From NCBI GenBank assembly GCA_022059125.1, contig JAEUWY010000020.1, forward strand, positions 1,860,001-1,924,000: DNA of 64,000 bases. The letters are read 5' to 3'. Source of the DNA: Corynespora cassiicola. Taxonomy: Eukaryota > Ascomycota > Dothideomycetes > Pleosporales > Corynesporascaceae. The translations under genes were made by a program, and so were the position numbers. The notes under the pieces were generated by a model. It was not told where the DNA came from, searched no databases, and saw only the letters and a program-made list of their open reading frames with translations. Of this stretch, positions 1 through 10,828 are shown piece after piece. The first letter of the stretch is position 1. Every line of letters starts with the position of its first letter.

Positions 1-212
1 GCTGTGGGACCGAGGACTGGAACGAGGGTGACTGCGGGCTGCGTCCTTTTGAATTTACCCTTGTCCTTGTCCTCGTTGGCTTGTTGAGTCTCGGGAATCT
101 GGGATACAGTACCTCGAGTACCGGTGTTGGTTTGGGTGGGTGCGGGTTGGCTAGGTGCGAGGTGATCCGGCGCGGGCTGATCCGGCGCGATATCTTCAAA
201 TGAGGGATCCAT
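1..212 (-). CDS. Unidentified protein, N-terminal fragment (partial)
   Basis: Reading leftward from an ATG at 212-210, the frame stays open for 70 codons to the window edge. The protein starts MDPSFEDIAPDQPAPDHLAP and continues with a Pro/Gln/Thr-rich stretch, then a charged segment (NEDKDKGKFKRT) followed by a more hydrophobic AVTLVPVLGP. The first 40 residues look disordered and contain an imperfect APDQP/APDHL/APSQP repeat. No domain can be recognised in what is visible, and the C-terminal part lies outside the window. The start is the only in-frame ATG seen and is preceded by an ordinary leader. The call rests on the open frame only, so it could be a short first exon of a longer gene. Confidence 0.5.
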   Translation of the reverse strand, partial: MDPSFEDIAPDQPAPDHLAPSQPAPTQTNTGTRGTVSQIPETQQANEDKDKGKFKRTQPAVTLVPVLGPT

Positions 213-1167
213 GCTGGAAGGTAAATATAGGGAAAGAAACGACTGGAAAGTATCGAGAGATTGAGCAGCGCAATGTGCGTGGTAGGTTTGCGGGCAGCGG
301 ATGGAGAGCTGGCGGATGAGTGACTGGTGGTGGAGGAAGAGAGGACGAGGACAAGCGGGAGGCGTCTGGAGCTTAAACAAGTTAACACTAGGCGACTACA
401 ATAGCGATCTAATTTCTGGAAAAACGGAGGTGAGTGAGTAAGGTGAGAGCAGAGTCCGCTGTCAACACAACGGTGAACGCCAAGAGCCTGCCCAGGCAGG
501 CGTGGACGTTTCTGGGACAGTCCCAAGTCTTTACTCATGTGCAATAGAAAATTCCACCTGGGAGGTGCACATCTGCCCAGGTGGATAATCGTAACCAAGC
601 ACGGGGTACTTTGGACTATCAGATCGCACGTGCAGGCCGAAAGAACTCAACGCAACGTAATTAGACAACGAACAGAGCTGATAATGATTATTGGAGAAAC
701 TATGTGGGCCATATCAGAGTGTACTGAAAGAGGCAGCATACATCATGACGAATGAATAGAATGCATCTTTAACTAGAAGTGCCTACTTACCTACCTACCT
801 ACCTGCCTAGGTAGGCAGGTACGCCCAAAATGACTCAACCAGGTGCATGTTGCAAACCATCCACGAACTGCTTCTGAGCAATTGACGCCCTTCAATACAT
901 GGACACCAAGTAGATGGCTGGACAGTCGAATCCATAAACCATACAGGACATCTTCACACAATGATATACGTGACAGTGGGCTTAGGTGACAGGTCGAATA
1001 GGTATCATGGACAAGGTACACTTGCAGAAGCACATCATTTGAAATAGATTAAATAAAGAGGAAGCCCCTTCATGGGGTATTTTGATTCGTGACAGCTACA
1101 TCAAAGCCATCATGACCCATCACTCCGGTTATCGTGAGAAAGAGCTAAAGAAACCGTCCGAAACAAC
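213..1167. other. Intergenic: leader of left-edge gene and 3' flank of rpl4
   Basis: No supported gene. The left half should hold the promoter of the left-edge gene and the right half the 3' untranslated region of rpl4. Several CCTGCC/GGCAGG and CCTAGG-type short palindromes occur at about 488-580 and 790-821. Open frames here are short and lack coding character. Confidence 0.6.
784..821. repeat. CCTA-type tandem run ending in an inverted repeat
   Basis: A tandem run of ctac units (about 784-800) leads into an inverted repeat. The left arm tacctgcct (800-808) pairs perfectly with aggcaggta (813-821) around a 4-nt aggt loop. It could form a small hairpin in DNA or in the 3' region of rpl4. 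Related CTAGGTA-type motifs recur in other intergenic stretches of the window. Confidence 0.7.
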
Positions 1168-2698
1168 CTAGTTCTCGTTGAGAGACTCCTGGAAGACCTC
1201 ACCAGCGCGCTTGGGCTTGCCCTGGTCGAGCTTCTGCTGGCCAAGCTTGTTCTTGGAGAAAGCAGCAGCGTAAGGGTTGAGGCGGAGCTGCACCTGGAAG
1301 TTCCTGAGAGGGTTCTTCTTCTGGACGACACCGCGCTTGGAGATGGCGCCGCCGCGGACGGGGCGGAGGACCTTCTGGACGTCACCAGAGTTGATGATCT
1401 TGCTGAGATCGGGCTGCTTCATGATGGTGGAAGGCAGGAGGAAGTCCTTCTTGAGGGCAGAGGCCTCGGTGGTGGTGCCGTAGATCTTGTCAAGAGCAGA
1501 GAAGGCAGAGGAGGTCCAGACGATGAAACGTCCGAGGTGACCACCAGGAGCCAACTGGAGGAGGTTGAGGGAGTAGACAGACGAGGTCTCAACACCGGGG
1601 ATGTTGCGGAAAGCCTTGACGAGCTCCTTGCCATCCTCCTCAGGGTTGTAGATGACAAGAGGACCACGGCGCTGAGTGTGGCGGCGGCCACGGAGCTTAC
1701 CCTTACCAGCGCGAAGCTTGCGGGAGTTCTTGACCTTCTCGATGTCGGCACCAGCTCCAACAGCCTTCAAGAGAGCGAGGGCAGCGGAGGTCTTGGCGAC
1801 AGCAGCGTCAGCGAAGGCGGTCGAGGAGACGACAAGCGGCACCTCGGGGACGTTGGAGACGTTGTGGCCACGGGCGAACAGAAGAGCAGTGCTCGAGGAA
1901 GCGGCGATGGCCGAAGCAGTCGCGAAGCGCTTCTGGTTGAGGTTGATCTTCTGGTGCCACTTGCGCCAGACCTTGGTGGGAGCGAACATGCGTCCGGAGC
2001 GGCACATGTTACCGAAGGCAGCCTGACCGGCACGGTGAGTACCACCACCAGAGACACGGGGGATACGGGCGACGGCACGACCGGTACCCCAGGACTCAGC
2101 AGAAGTCTGGTGACCAGCCTTCTCCGAGCTGAAGACGCGTTAGAAACAGAATTGTGCGGTGTCTTTGGGTAAGACTTACACAGCGTAGGGCTGTCGTCGG
2201 TTCTTGTTCATGCCAGTGTGGACCGTGTGGACGATATCCGGGCGGATGGGGGCCTACGAACATGTTAGAATATATCGAACATATTTTTTTTTTGCTTTTC
2301 ACGATTCCCAAGCTAGACAGGTCGCTGCTCTCGCAGTACAGCATTGCCCAAGACGTATTTCACTGAGGCCAGGCCAATCTGAGGATTTGAGAGGGGAATT
2401 CCATCCGCAGAGTTTTCTTCTTCTTCTTCTTTTGTGGCAAGTCCAGCGATGCCTTCCTCCGCCTTGCGCCTGTGAATGCCATCCCCTTTTCCAAATCCTC
2501 AAATCTGGATTGACCTGTCCCCAGCGTATGTGTGGTGTGCGGCAAGCGTGCGGTGCGAGAGCGGGCAATTTGACATGACTTGACATGTGGCTTCGACGAA
2601 GGCATTGGAAGACTTGCCTTGAAGACATTGGGAGTAGGAATGGTATCCTTGGTGGCCTCTCCCTTGCCGGAGACGATCGAGACGGTTGGCCGAGACAT
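1168..2698 (-). CDS. rpl4: 60S ribosomal protein L4 (uL4)
   Basis: Encodes a core protein of the large cytosolic ribosomal subunit whose long loop lines the peptide exit tunnel. Three exons are seen: 2698-2618 (27 codons, starting [20 protein letters not shown]), 2253-2180 and 2128-1168, giving 371 residues, the usual length of fungal uL4. The joined protein reads [22 protein letters not shown], then [20 protein letters not shown] and [20 protein letters not shown], which is highly conserved in the family. Intron 2 (2179-2129, 51 bp) is GT-AG. Intron 1 (2617-2254, 364 bp) has a gcaagt donor, so it is GC-AG. A long first intron is common in ribosomal protein genes. The C-terminal third (from about residue 260) is the eukaryote-specific lysine-rich extension. 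Several antisense open frames across the exons are shadows. Confidence 0.97.
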
Positions 2699-5600
2699 GG
2701 CTGTGGTCGTGATGAGCTGCTGGTTAGTTGGAGTCGGGATCGCAGGCTCTGGTGTTGAGGTTTTTTGGTGTGCGAAAAACTCTTGGCGTACGGGCAGCTA
2801 AGCGAGGGCTGGCGGTCTGTGCAGAACGAGCGCGAGTGGACCGCACTCTCACTTGGCAGTAGGATGAGCACGTGACTTGGGAAAGGGACCGAGGGCGCTA
2901 ATCCTAGAGCTGTCTCGAGAGGCGAGTGATCAGCAAACAGCACTTTCTTGTCAAAGCACACCCGGACGGTGGAGCCAGAGTCACTGCATGTGAGATCTGT
3001 TGGGATCCGAGTAATGCTTGATTAATGTGGGTATATGGAGAGACGGCTGCAATGGCTGGCAAAAGCGAGATGCGGGATTGCGACTCGAAGGGCACATGGC
3101 AAAGCTGCTTCTCGCAAGGCAGGATAGACGAAGGCAGCCGGGACGAAGCCGACCCCAGGCGGCCCGAAGGCGTACGGATGGAGGTCGGGTGCATGTGAAA
3201 CACAATGGCAGATGGGCACAAAAGCAGAAGCAGGGCACGCGTGAAACTTTTTTTCTTTGGTCGAACACGGAAGGCGTGTTGTGTTTAGGGAGGCCTCGTA
3301 TTCTGTCATTACGATCAATCTCAATAGCGACTTGGTGCTAAAACGGGTATGTCCCCTTTCCAGGCGGGCTGGAATATACCGCGACCGAGCACCGGGCGTG
3401 AAGGGCCGAAGGACGCCCCCCTAGACGACTACACCCCAACGGTGTCGTGTATATGGTCCGGATCTCCTTGTTGGCCCAGCAGCGTGGGTTGTGAGGGCGC
3501 GGGCGTGTGCTGACTAGCTCGCACACTCTCACACACGGGCAAAAGCTTGCGGGTTGCAGTGATACGACAGCAAAGTTTAAGGCAGTGATGCTCACCTGAG
3601 GCTCAGAGTGTTTGCGTGGAGGCGGGTGGAGAGGTTCGAGACAGGTTCAGCCGCAAGGCAGTATAGACGAGTATTGCGGCTGTTTACGTCAGGGAGCAGT
3701 GCACAGGTCGTCGACGACTGGCTTGACAGCACACGACGTGTTGCTGATGCGGCTGTGCCTTCCCTCCGATTTCAGCTGCTGTCTCCACGCGTGAGCAGGC
3801 CGCTCGGCGGCGTGCCCGCGGGCCCTCGAGCCCGCCCAGGCCTGAGGAGAGGGCGAGTCCCAATCTCCTGCGGCGTCGGTGGACCAGAAGAGAGGGCATG
3901 CTATGCTATGCCATGCACGACGAGGGCAGCGGTGCTGCACACTCGAGGGCGGGAGACTGAGGCCGGCCAGCGCTGGAGCCCTCCGTTCGCGTGCGATGCT
4001 AGGCAAGCGGCGTGGGCGTGGGCGTGGGCGTGGGCATGGGCGCAGGCGTGGGTGCAGGCGTGGGTGCAGGCGGGTGGAGGCGTCATGGGACTCGAAGAGG
4101 AAAATTGACACCGGGCGGGACGGGGCTCTCACAGAATTAGGAGTCTTGAAACAGCGCGGCCGTGCTGACGAGTCTGCGTCGTCGCAAATGCGTACCTTCA
4201 CCCCGCCAACGCGGTGGGTCAGGGCTCGTCTAGGGGCAGCCTCATGTTTCACGTTCGCGTCTGCTGCCGGACAGGCTGGGTGCGTGCCGTGCAAAAAGGG
4301 CGGGCAAGACGAATGAGAGTCCGAGGCCGGCGGGAGGCGAAGGCGGCCTGTCGCGCGCAGCTGGGGCAGAGGGGGGCAGAGGGAGGGCAGGCGGCGAATG
4401 GCAGACGGGCAAATGGCAGACGGGCAGCTCGCGCGGTCGGTGTAGGCGGAGTCCTGCGGCGAGCCTTGGCGGCCCCGAGGCGGAGAATTTGGCAGATCGG
4501 ACAGGAGCGCAATGCCATGGCATGCGACGCCTGCGCGCTGCGGTTTCGAGCCCGCCGCGGCCGCTGGGCCGAGCGTGCAGAGCCTGCGGCGAGGCGAGCG
4601 AAATTGCATCGCCGTAGCGGCGGGAGAGGGAGGGAGAGAGAGAGAGAGAGCGCGCGCGAGAGAGAGCAGCGCGGGCACGTAGGGCTGAGGAGGCCGGTTT
4701 TTTCCCTCGCTCATGAAGCGTGATTGGAACGCGATCCTCGTCGGCTAAAAATAGAGCGAGGGCGAGAGAACCTGAGCCTGGAGAGAGGGAGCGAACGCTG
4801 CAGCCCGCACTCGCGCACCCGCGCACCCACACGCACAAAGACCACGCCCAGGCGGCGAGATCCAGTCCTCCAGTCCTCCAGCCCTCAAGCCCTCCAGCCC
4901 AGCAGCGGTCCAGCACAGTGGCGCGACCGTGGGCCAACTCGGGCGAGGCAAAAAAAAAAAAGGGACTCCCAGCACCTAGCCAGCCCGCCGCACAGCACCA
5001 GCCAGCTCGCTCGCTCGCTCGCTCCAGCGTGAACGGGCCGGCAGAAAGACCAGGGCTATTTTTGGTTTGACGCTTGCGAGCGGCTAGGAGGTTAGCCACT
5101 CGGCCAATCACCAGCCGCAGGCCCTTTGGGACGCTGGACCGTTCCCACGCATCCTTCTAACCATCACCACAGAAGCGCCGCTCGACCCTCGACAACGCAC
5201 CTCTGCCTCTACACACCTCCACCCTCCCCCCCTCGCCCACCGTCGGCAGCGCCTGCGACCGATCGACTGCAACGCCCGCCGCCCAGCCGCGTCGATCGAT
5301 ACCTGCACCCAACCCCCAGGTGGTCGCAATCCGGCGCTCCCTCCTCACGACGACTTGCTCTCCTGCACGTCGACACGCCCACCCGCCTGCACGCCTACAC
5401 GCCGACCGCCGCCTAAACTTCCACCACCCTTCCCCCCCCCCCGCGGCTCGTCGCTCTCTGTCTCCCGCGCTTCCTCTCCGGCCCAGGCGCATCCACAGCT
5501 GCCTGGCCTGTCGCTCCCTCTGGCGCTAAGTCGAGGATCTGGTATCTTCGTTTCAAACACCCAACACCTGCGGCCCGCCTCTGTTGTTGGCAATTCGGTG

Positions 5601-5902
5601 CGTGCCACTCTCCTCTCCTCCACTCCGCTCCCTTCTGTGCCTCAGTCTTGTGCTCTGCCTCTCTCCTCCTACTGCCACCACTGTTTCCTTACCCGCCCAC
5701 GCGAGCCAGCGAGAGCGAAGGAACGAACGAACATTGCTGCTGCGCTCCCGCTGTGCGCCTTGCCTCGAGCCTCGCCATGTCGGTCGTCGCCCGCTGCCCC
5801 CCTCCCGCGCCTGCTCCTCGTGGCTGCGCATCCACCACGCCCTCACTGTCCTCCATTGCCCTCTTGCACGCCTGTGTTGCAGCCGATGCGCACCTTGGTG
5901 CC
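2699..5902. other. Long GC-rich intergenic region between divergent rpl4 and phosphatase genes
   Basis: Divergent promoter region of about 3.2 kb. From about 3600 to 5100 it is very GC-rich, open in many frames at once on both strands, and carries simple repeats: GCGTGG units at 4010-4075, GA dinucleotides at 4632-4670 and GCTC units at about 5006-5025. From about 5150 to 5770 the plus strand is strongly pyrimidine-rich, as is usual for fungal promoters and leaders, and probably holds the transcription start of the downstream phosphatase. No open frame here has a recognisable domain or a consistent codon bias. Confidence 0.6.
4010..4076. repeat. GCGTGG hexamer microsatellite
   Basis: About eleven imperfect copies of a GCGTGG/GCAGGC-type hexamer occur in tandem. 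In open frames this gives the artificial-looking Trp/Ala or Arg/Pro runs seen in spurious translations of this block. Confidence 0.85.
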
Positions 5903-8900
5903 ATGGCGCCGCCTCCAATCCCCCAGAACAAAGCTGACAGTCCGACCCTGAAAAGAGCATTTACTCTACCACCTAATACACCCTTCGCTTCGAAAAAGTG
6001 CGGACTCGCCTTCGCCCAACCACCCCAGCGATCCCAGCGACCGACCCCTCCGTCGAGACCATCGCGTTGGCCTGGTAGCACTAGGAATCGCTCGCCCCGA
6101 CTGGGCTCTCCCGTAGCAACCCCTAGACACAGCATGGTGCAGGCCAGCTCAAGATCTTTTGTGCCCATGCCCTCATTTGGCTCCGTCTTCGGCGAGCAAC
6201 TCTCACAAACTGGACTCGCCGATGTGCCGGAGCGAAGCGGCGTAGGCGCTCATGGCAGCAACAGCAATGTAGGCCGGCCTGCTTCCAGCGGGAACACAAT
6301 TACCAACGGCGTACCCTTCTCTTCCTTCCACACACATCGCGACAGCCGCGACAGCACCTCGACTGCTTCTTCGGATAATTCGCCCACGACGACAATCTCC
6401 ACCATGGACTCTTCCTCCGTGACCGACCCGTCGCCAGGGCCATCCCCAGAGTCGCCCGTCGCGAAGGCCGCGCCTTCATCCTTCGTCGCCGACTTCAGAT
6501 CCCGCCGGACAGACCCTGGCTCCGACACCTCGCCCAGCACCTTCTTCGAGTTGCAGCGCCCGACGACGCCAGCAAAGAAGCCGCGGAATTTGAAAAATTT
6601 GGGAATTAACACGGCAACTTCGCTGACCAACCTGAGGTCCAACACCACTGCACCCCTCCCGGTTGTCATCAGGAAAGAGAAGAATAGCTCGGCGCCACCG
6701 TCCCCGTCCTTCATCAAACCGCCCACACCGCCGAAACGACGGCCGTCCAATCTGAGCTTGACCATTTCCACGCCTGGCAGCAACGAGAACAAGCCCATGA
6801 GGCTCATAATTCCTTCCACACCTGCCGTAAACCGTCCTGCTCTGCGACACTTCCAGTCTTCGCCTTCTCTTCCCTTGTGTTCTCCCAGCGTTGCACCCAC
6901 TGGTGGCATGCAGCTTCCCTCTCTTCGCCCAATCAAAATCAATCCACATGGCTTGTCTGAAGTCCCATTCGAGATGGAGGAAGAGGAACAGGAGCCCAAC
7001 TTCGACGTCCCGCAGTCCCGTGAGGAGAAGCCAGCCGCATATCCAAATGGGCCAATCTGCATATACGACTCGGGTGTCTATCTCTACTTCGAACCGACTG
7101 CCGAACAAGCCTGCACCTTTGATGTTATTGTCAATGTGGCTAGCGAAGTCAAGAACCCATTCACTACCCCGGCATCTGAATCACAGAAAGACCTAGCAGC
7201 CCGTCGTGTCGACGGGCCTCCGGCTGAGAATGTTGATTTTGCCTCTCTCCCCGACCGAAAACCCGCTTCCTTCAATGGCAATGGCAGTTCGCCAACGACA
7301 CCGAAGGCCACCCCAGTATTGGAGACGTCGCAACCAGCAGAACTCGTGGTAAATGGCAAGACATACAAGACGCCTGAATACATACACATGCCTTGGGAGC
7401 ACAACACCGATATCGTCTCAGATCTCTACAAACTGGTCAAGACCATGGATGAAAGAGTGCAGCAGGGAAAGCGCGTTCTTGTACACTGTCAATGTGGAGT
7501 CAGCCGATCTGCCAGTTTGATCGTTGCATATGGTCTGTACAAAGATCCTTCGCTCAGCGTCCAAGGGGCGTATGATTTTGTGAAGAAGCGTAGTAAATGG
7601 ATCGGCCCCAACATGAACCTTATTATGCAACTCCAAGAGTTTAGGAATGGGTTGCTCCGGACCAATGACAGCCGATCATACCACGGCCTTAACCTAGGAA
7701 GACGATCCGCCGGCCTCCCCACTACCGTCTCGACGAGCACCAACAGGAACTCGCCCTTCGACAGGGAGCTGCCATCTGGTAGTCGCACGCCGCGCACTGC
7801 TCCTCTTCCGCCAGAGAGCGACATGAGCTTGCAGCGGGCAAGCACCGGGAACATGTTCGCAATATCGCCCGGTCCTTTATCAGCACCGTCCGGAGCTTTC
7901 TCTCCTGGTTTCCGTCGTTCATGGGCTTCGAGCCAGACTCACTTCGACCTGTCTCCGAAATCCTCACCGACTGCTACACCTTACGTGGATCCCAAGGGTC
8001 ATGTCGTACCTGTGCTTGAAATCACAGATTCTTCATCTAGATTGGACTCAACGCCACAGGTGGTTGATGCTAAAGAGGAAGACTCCAAGCAGCCCCTTGT
8101 ACCTAATTTCTCTCGCCAGCTACCTCTTAGGAGCAGCGACGATGATGAAATCAGTGAGCAGGGGACATCTCAACAGTCAATATCGCTTGCAGCACCTCCA
8201 CAGCGCCTTGGGTTTGGCACCTTGCGGTCCCCCGCAGTGACAAGTTTCAACATCCCTTCACTAGCTCCAGCTCACGTAGACGCACCGCTGTTGTCTCCAA
8301 GAGTCGCCGAGTTCAATATCCCTCCGTGGCCCAAGGGTTACGATTCCGATTCACAGTCGTCCCCTGGCTCGCCAGATGCAATGCCTCCGCCACCTCCATT
8401 GTCTCCCCGGTTCCCTGAATTCCGCATCCCTGATCTACATCCTGGCGGCCCTGACCTGCATGAGCCTCTGTCTCCGCGAGCCACTACTTTTGACTTGAGT
8501 TCATCACCAGTCTCGGTGGCGGAATCCGAGTCATCTGAGGATGTTGACATGATGTCTCCCACAGCTACCGAGTTTCCAAAGGACATGTTCCCACCCAAGA
8601 GTGGTATTCTCGATGCTGAATTGAAATCGCCCAGAGCTGCTGAATTTCACATGACGCCGCTGAAACCCCGCGTGGAGGATGAGGATCCGTTTGGCCTGAC
8701 ATCTCCAAGGAAATTTGAATTTGCCAGCTACCCGTTCGAAAAGACGCCGCCGCGCATAGAGCCCGATTTTCGACGTCCCTCATTCCAAGCAATTCTGCCG
8801 CCATCTCATCTTGCGCAGCCAGAATCTATCAACGGTTTTGCTTCCTTGAATGGCACAGCTCAAGCTCAACCAGCCATCAATCTTCCCGAACCGCGCTCCA

Positions 8901-9454
8901 AGGCCCACATTTTCAGGTCTCTAGAGAGTGGCGGAAGAGTGGACAGTTTGAATACTTCGACTGAAAGCAATTTGAACGGGTCGGAAGAGACTCTCAAACC
9001 TACCCACGAAACGCCCAAGAAAGAGCTACCAGCCATGCCAAACGATCTCGGTGACTCTTACTTGTCCACGCCATCAAAACAGTCGGCTATCAGAACAAGG
9101 TTTTCTTCTCCCAATATGCGCGAACAGCGAAGGCTCCACAAGATTCAGACCGAGATGGAAGCCATGCTCCCGCATAAAACTCCCAATCCTCCTCAAGCAG
9201 CTGATGATCTCGATGCTCTGCGCTCTCCACGTGCTGAAGAGTTCACGAGGAACCCCTTCCATTTCGATCTTCAATCTCCTGTCGATGACTCCAGTCCTGC
9301 CTCGTCGGTCGAGACCATCAAGGATGGCCATGACCGCAATGACTGGACGGACACTCATCAATGGACGCCACAGAAGCCAGTCGTAGAGGATCCTCGTAGT
9401 CCAGTCCAGACGGGAGGAAGCCCAATCGTCAGAAATATCTGGGACGTATTATGA
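5903..9454 (+). CDS. Dual-specificity (MAPK-type) protein phosphatase, Msg5/Cpp1-like
   Basis: Likely removes phosphate from Thr and Tyr of a MAP kinase activation loop. It is a single exon. The chosen start, MAPPPIPQNKADSPTLKRAF, has a good context and gives 1183 residues; an in-frame ATG at 5777 would add 42 low-complexity residues and cannot be excluded. The first ~385 residues are Ser/Pro/Thr-rich and disordered. The catalytic domain spans about residues 385-590 (IYDSGVYLYFEP, then MPWEHNTDIV, then HCQCGVSRSASLIVAYGL at about 528, which is the HCxxGxxRS P-loop, and KKRSKWIGPNMNLIMQLQEF). An insertion of about 50 residues sits early in the domain. The last ~570 residues are again disordered and carry about eight SPRxxEF-type repeats. 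Ser-Pro sites are frequent, fitting a MAPK substrate. The family is known; pairing with a particular MAPK is inference. Confidence 0.9.
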   Translation: MAPPPIPQNKADSPTLKRAFTLPPNTPFASKKCGLAFAQPPQRSQRPTPPSRPSRWPGSTRNRSPRLGSPVATPRHSMVQASSRSFVPMPSFGSVFGEQLSQTGLADVPERSGVGAHGSNSNVGRPASSGNTITNGVPFSSFHTHRDSRDSTSTASSDNSPTTTISTMDSSSVTDPSPGPSPESPVAKAAPSSFVADFRSRRTDPGSDTSPSTFFELQRPTTPAKKPRNLKNLGINTATSLTNLRSNTTAPLPVVIRKEKNSSAPPSPSFIKPPTPPKRRPSNLSLTISTPGSNENKPMRLIIPSTPAVNRPALRHFQSSPSLPLCSPSVAPTGGMQLPSLRPIKINPHGLSEVPFEMEEEEQEPNFDVPQSREEKPAAYPNGPICIYDSGVYLYFEPTAEQACTFDVIVNVASEVKNPFTTPASESQKDLAARRVDGPPAENVDFASLPDRKPASFNGNGSSPTTPKATPVLETSQPAELVVNGKTYKTPEYIHMPWEHNTDIVSDLYKLVKTMDERVQQGKRVLVHCQCGVSRSASLIVAYGLYKDPSLSVQGAYDFVKKRSKWIGPNMNLIMQLQEFRNGLLRTNDSRSYHGLNLGRRSAGLPTTVSTSTNRNSPFDRELPSGSRTPRTAPLPPESDMSLQRASTGNMFAISPGPLSAPSGAFSPGFRRSWASSQTHFDLSPKSSPTATPYVDPKGHVVPVLEITDSSSRLDSTPQVVDAKEEDSKQPLVPNFSRQLPLRSSDDDEISEQGTSQQSISLAAPPQRLGFGTLRSPAVTSFNIPSLAPAHVDAPLLSPRVAEFNIPPWPKGYDSDSQSSPGSPDAMPPPPPLSPRFPEFRIPDLHPGGPDLHEPLSPRATTFDLSSSPVSVAESESSEDVDMMSPTATEFPKDMFPPKSGILDAELKSPRAAEFHMTPLKPRVEDEDPFGLTSPRKFEFASYPFEKTPPRIEPDFRRPSFQAILPPSHLAQPESINGFASLNGTAQAQPAINLPEPRSKAHIFRSLESGGRVDSLNTSTESNLNGSEETLKPTHETPKKELPAMPNDLGDSYLSTPSKQSAIRTRFSSPNMREQRRLHKIQTEMEAMLPHKTPNPPQAADDLDALRSPRAEEFTRNPFHFDLQSPVDDSSPASSVETIKDGHDRNDWTDTHQWTPQKPVVEDPRSPVQTGGSPIVRNIWDVL
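8226..9250 (+). repeat. SPRxxEF short-motif repeats in phosphatase tail
   Basis: Within the phosphatase coding sequence the C-terminal tail repeats a motif of the form (L/K/T/R)SPRxxEFxxxP. Examples are SPRVAEFNIPP, SPRFPEFRIPD, SPRAAEFHMTP, SPRKFEFASYPF and SPRAEEFTRNPF, plus weaker copies (SPRATTFDLS, SPTATEFPKD, SPAVTSFNIPS). Spacing is irregular, so the copies are not a simple DNA tandem repeat. They look like protein-level linear motifs. Confidence 0.85.
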
Positions 9455-10792
9455 GTGGCCCAAAGCTGCGGTACAACCCTCCACAACATTTCAGTCATTT
9501 CCAGAGGAGCCTCGATACCGGATATGGTTGTAGCCAACACGCGAGACGGTCCCGGCAATGCAGCGTTCGCACTCAGGGTCCAATCTCCGCGCAAAATGAG
9601 CACAGACGTTTGCGGAAGCCGCCATTGCTGCACGAATTCATCTCCCAGCCGCGAAGGATTCAGGACCCTCGTCGCTTGATGCCGTGGTCCACTGGGCCTC
9701 TCACTAGCGTCCAAGCCACCAACACAACGAGCGTAGCCTTTGAGGCCGCCGTTGCTCAATGAGAACGCGAGTGCTACCGCGTTTTCTCATCACCATCGCT
9801 CAACCCAAATATACCTTGGGATGCCCGGTCCAATGAGTTAACCTCATTGAACACTACACATCACCATCTCCTTTATGTCGATTTCCTTGATGTAAACACG
9901 CTTTTAGTTCTCTCATCTTTTTTTTTTTTTGCTAAGTCTTGACGACACTACACATTTGGAGGTTAATGTTTGTTGATGTCCGCTACTTGGATTGTAATGT
10001 CTCAATCAGTAGTCTCTAGTACCGGCTCGACGCCCTTCCAAGGGCCATCACCTCCATATCACACTCGCTATGTACCATCCTACCTCTCACATTATTCTCC
10101 GTCGTCTCCATCCAACCACTCTCACTGCTTCCCGACCTCTTCTATCCTCCACTTCCTCTCTATCTTCAATCCTCTCCTCATTTCCTTTGCTCTCAAACGT
10201 ATAACGACATCCGCGCCAAATGGCGGCAACGTACACAGACATTTCTTCCACAACACGCGCGCGCATTTCCCCCTTTGCAAAAGGCTACAAGAAGGGTGCG
10301 CGGTGCTAGGTTATAGTCTCTCTCATTTGTGGATTTGGCCTTTTTTATTCACCCTCCTGGATTCTTTGGATTCCTGTCGTGTCCTCATCGGACTACGGGG
10401 TTTGGGGGTTTCGGTCTTGGCAAGACCTTGGAGTACTGGAATGAACCTGGAGTGCACTGGAACGGTCCCTTTTGAAATGGTAAGGGATCCGGAAAATCAT
10501 CTGGTGCCAACTTTTTTTTCTTCACTGCGGTTTCTTTTTCTCTATTGGGCGGGTAGTAGTGCAGGTGAAGGGGGCAGGTATTGCTGTATAAGCGTGTAGA
10601 TGAAAGAATACACATCTTCTTCACAAAGTTTTTTTTTTTCTCTATCTTGTTGTTGACCATGACTCCTTGATCACACGGGAATAGGTGAAAGAATGGTAGT
10701 GTGGCGTGAAGGGCAGGCAACTTTTCGCGCGCGCGCACATGGCATCCAGGCTTCCCTCCCTCCCAGAGGGCGGTATCGGGACCCCCGGGTGC

Positions 10793-10828
<36 letters not shown>

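Noticed and set aside
3689..4714. 341-codon minus-strand frame
   Set aside because: Spans hexamer and GA repeats, with Pro/Arg/His runs and no recognisable family.
5648..5902. Upstream extension of the phosphatase frame
   Set aside because: The first codon of the open stretch is TTG, and the region is pyrimidine-rich leader; ATG at 5903 gives the conserved-looking start, with ATG 5777 as a possible alternative.
9970..10599. 209-codon plus-strand frame
   Set aside because: Ser/Pro/His-rich without a domain, following a short 3' flank; looks like untranslated or intergenic sequence.
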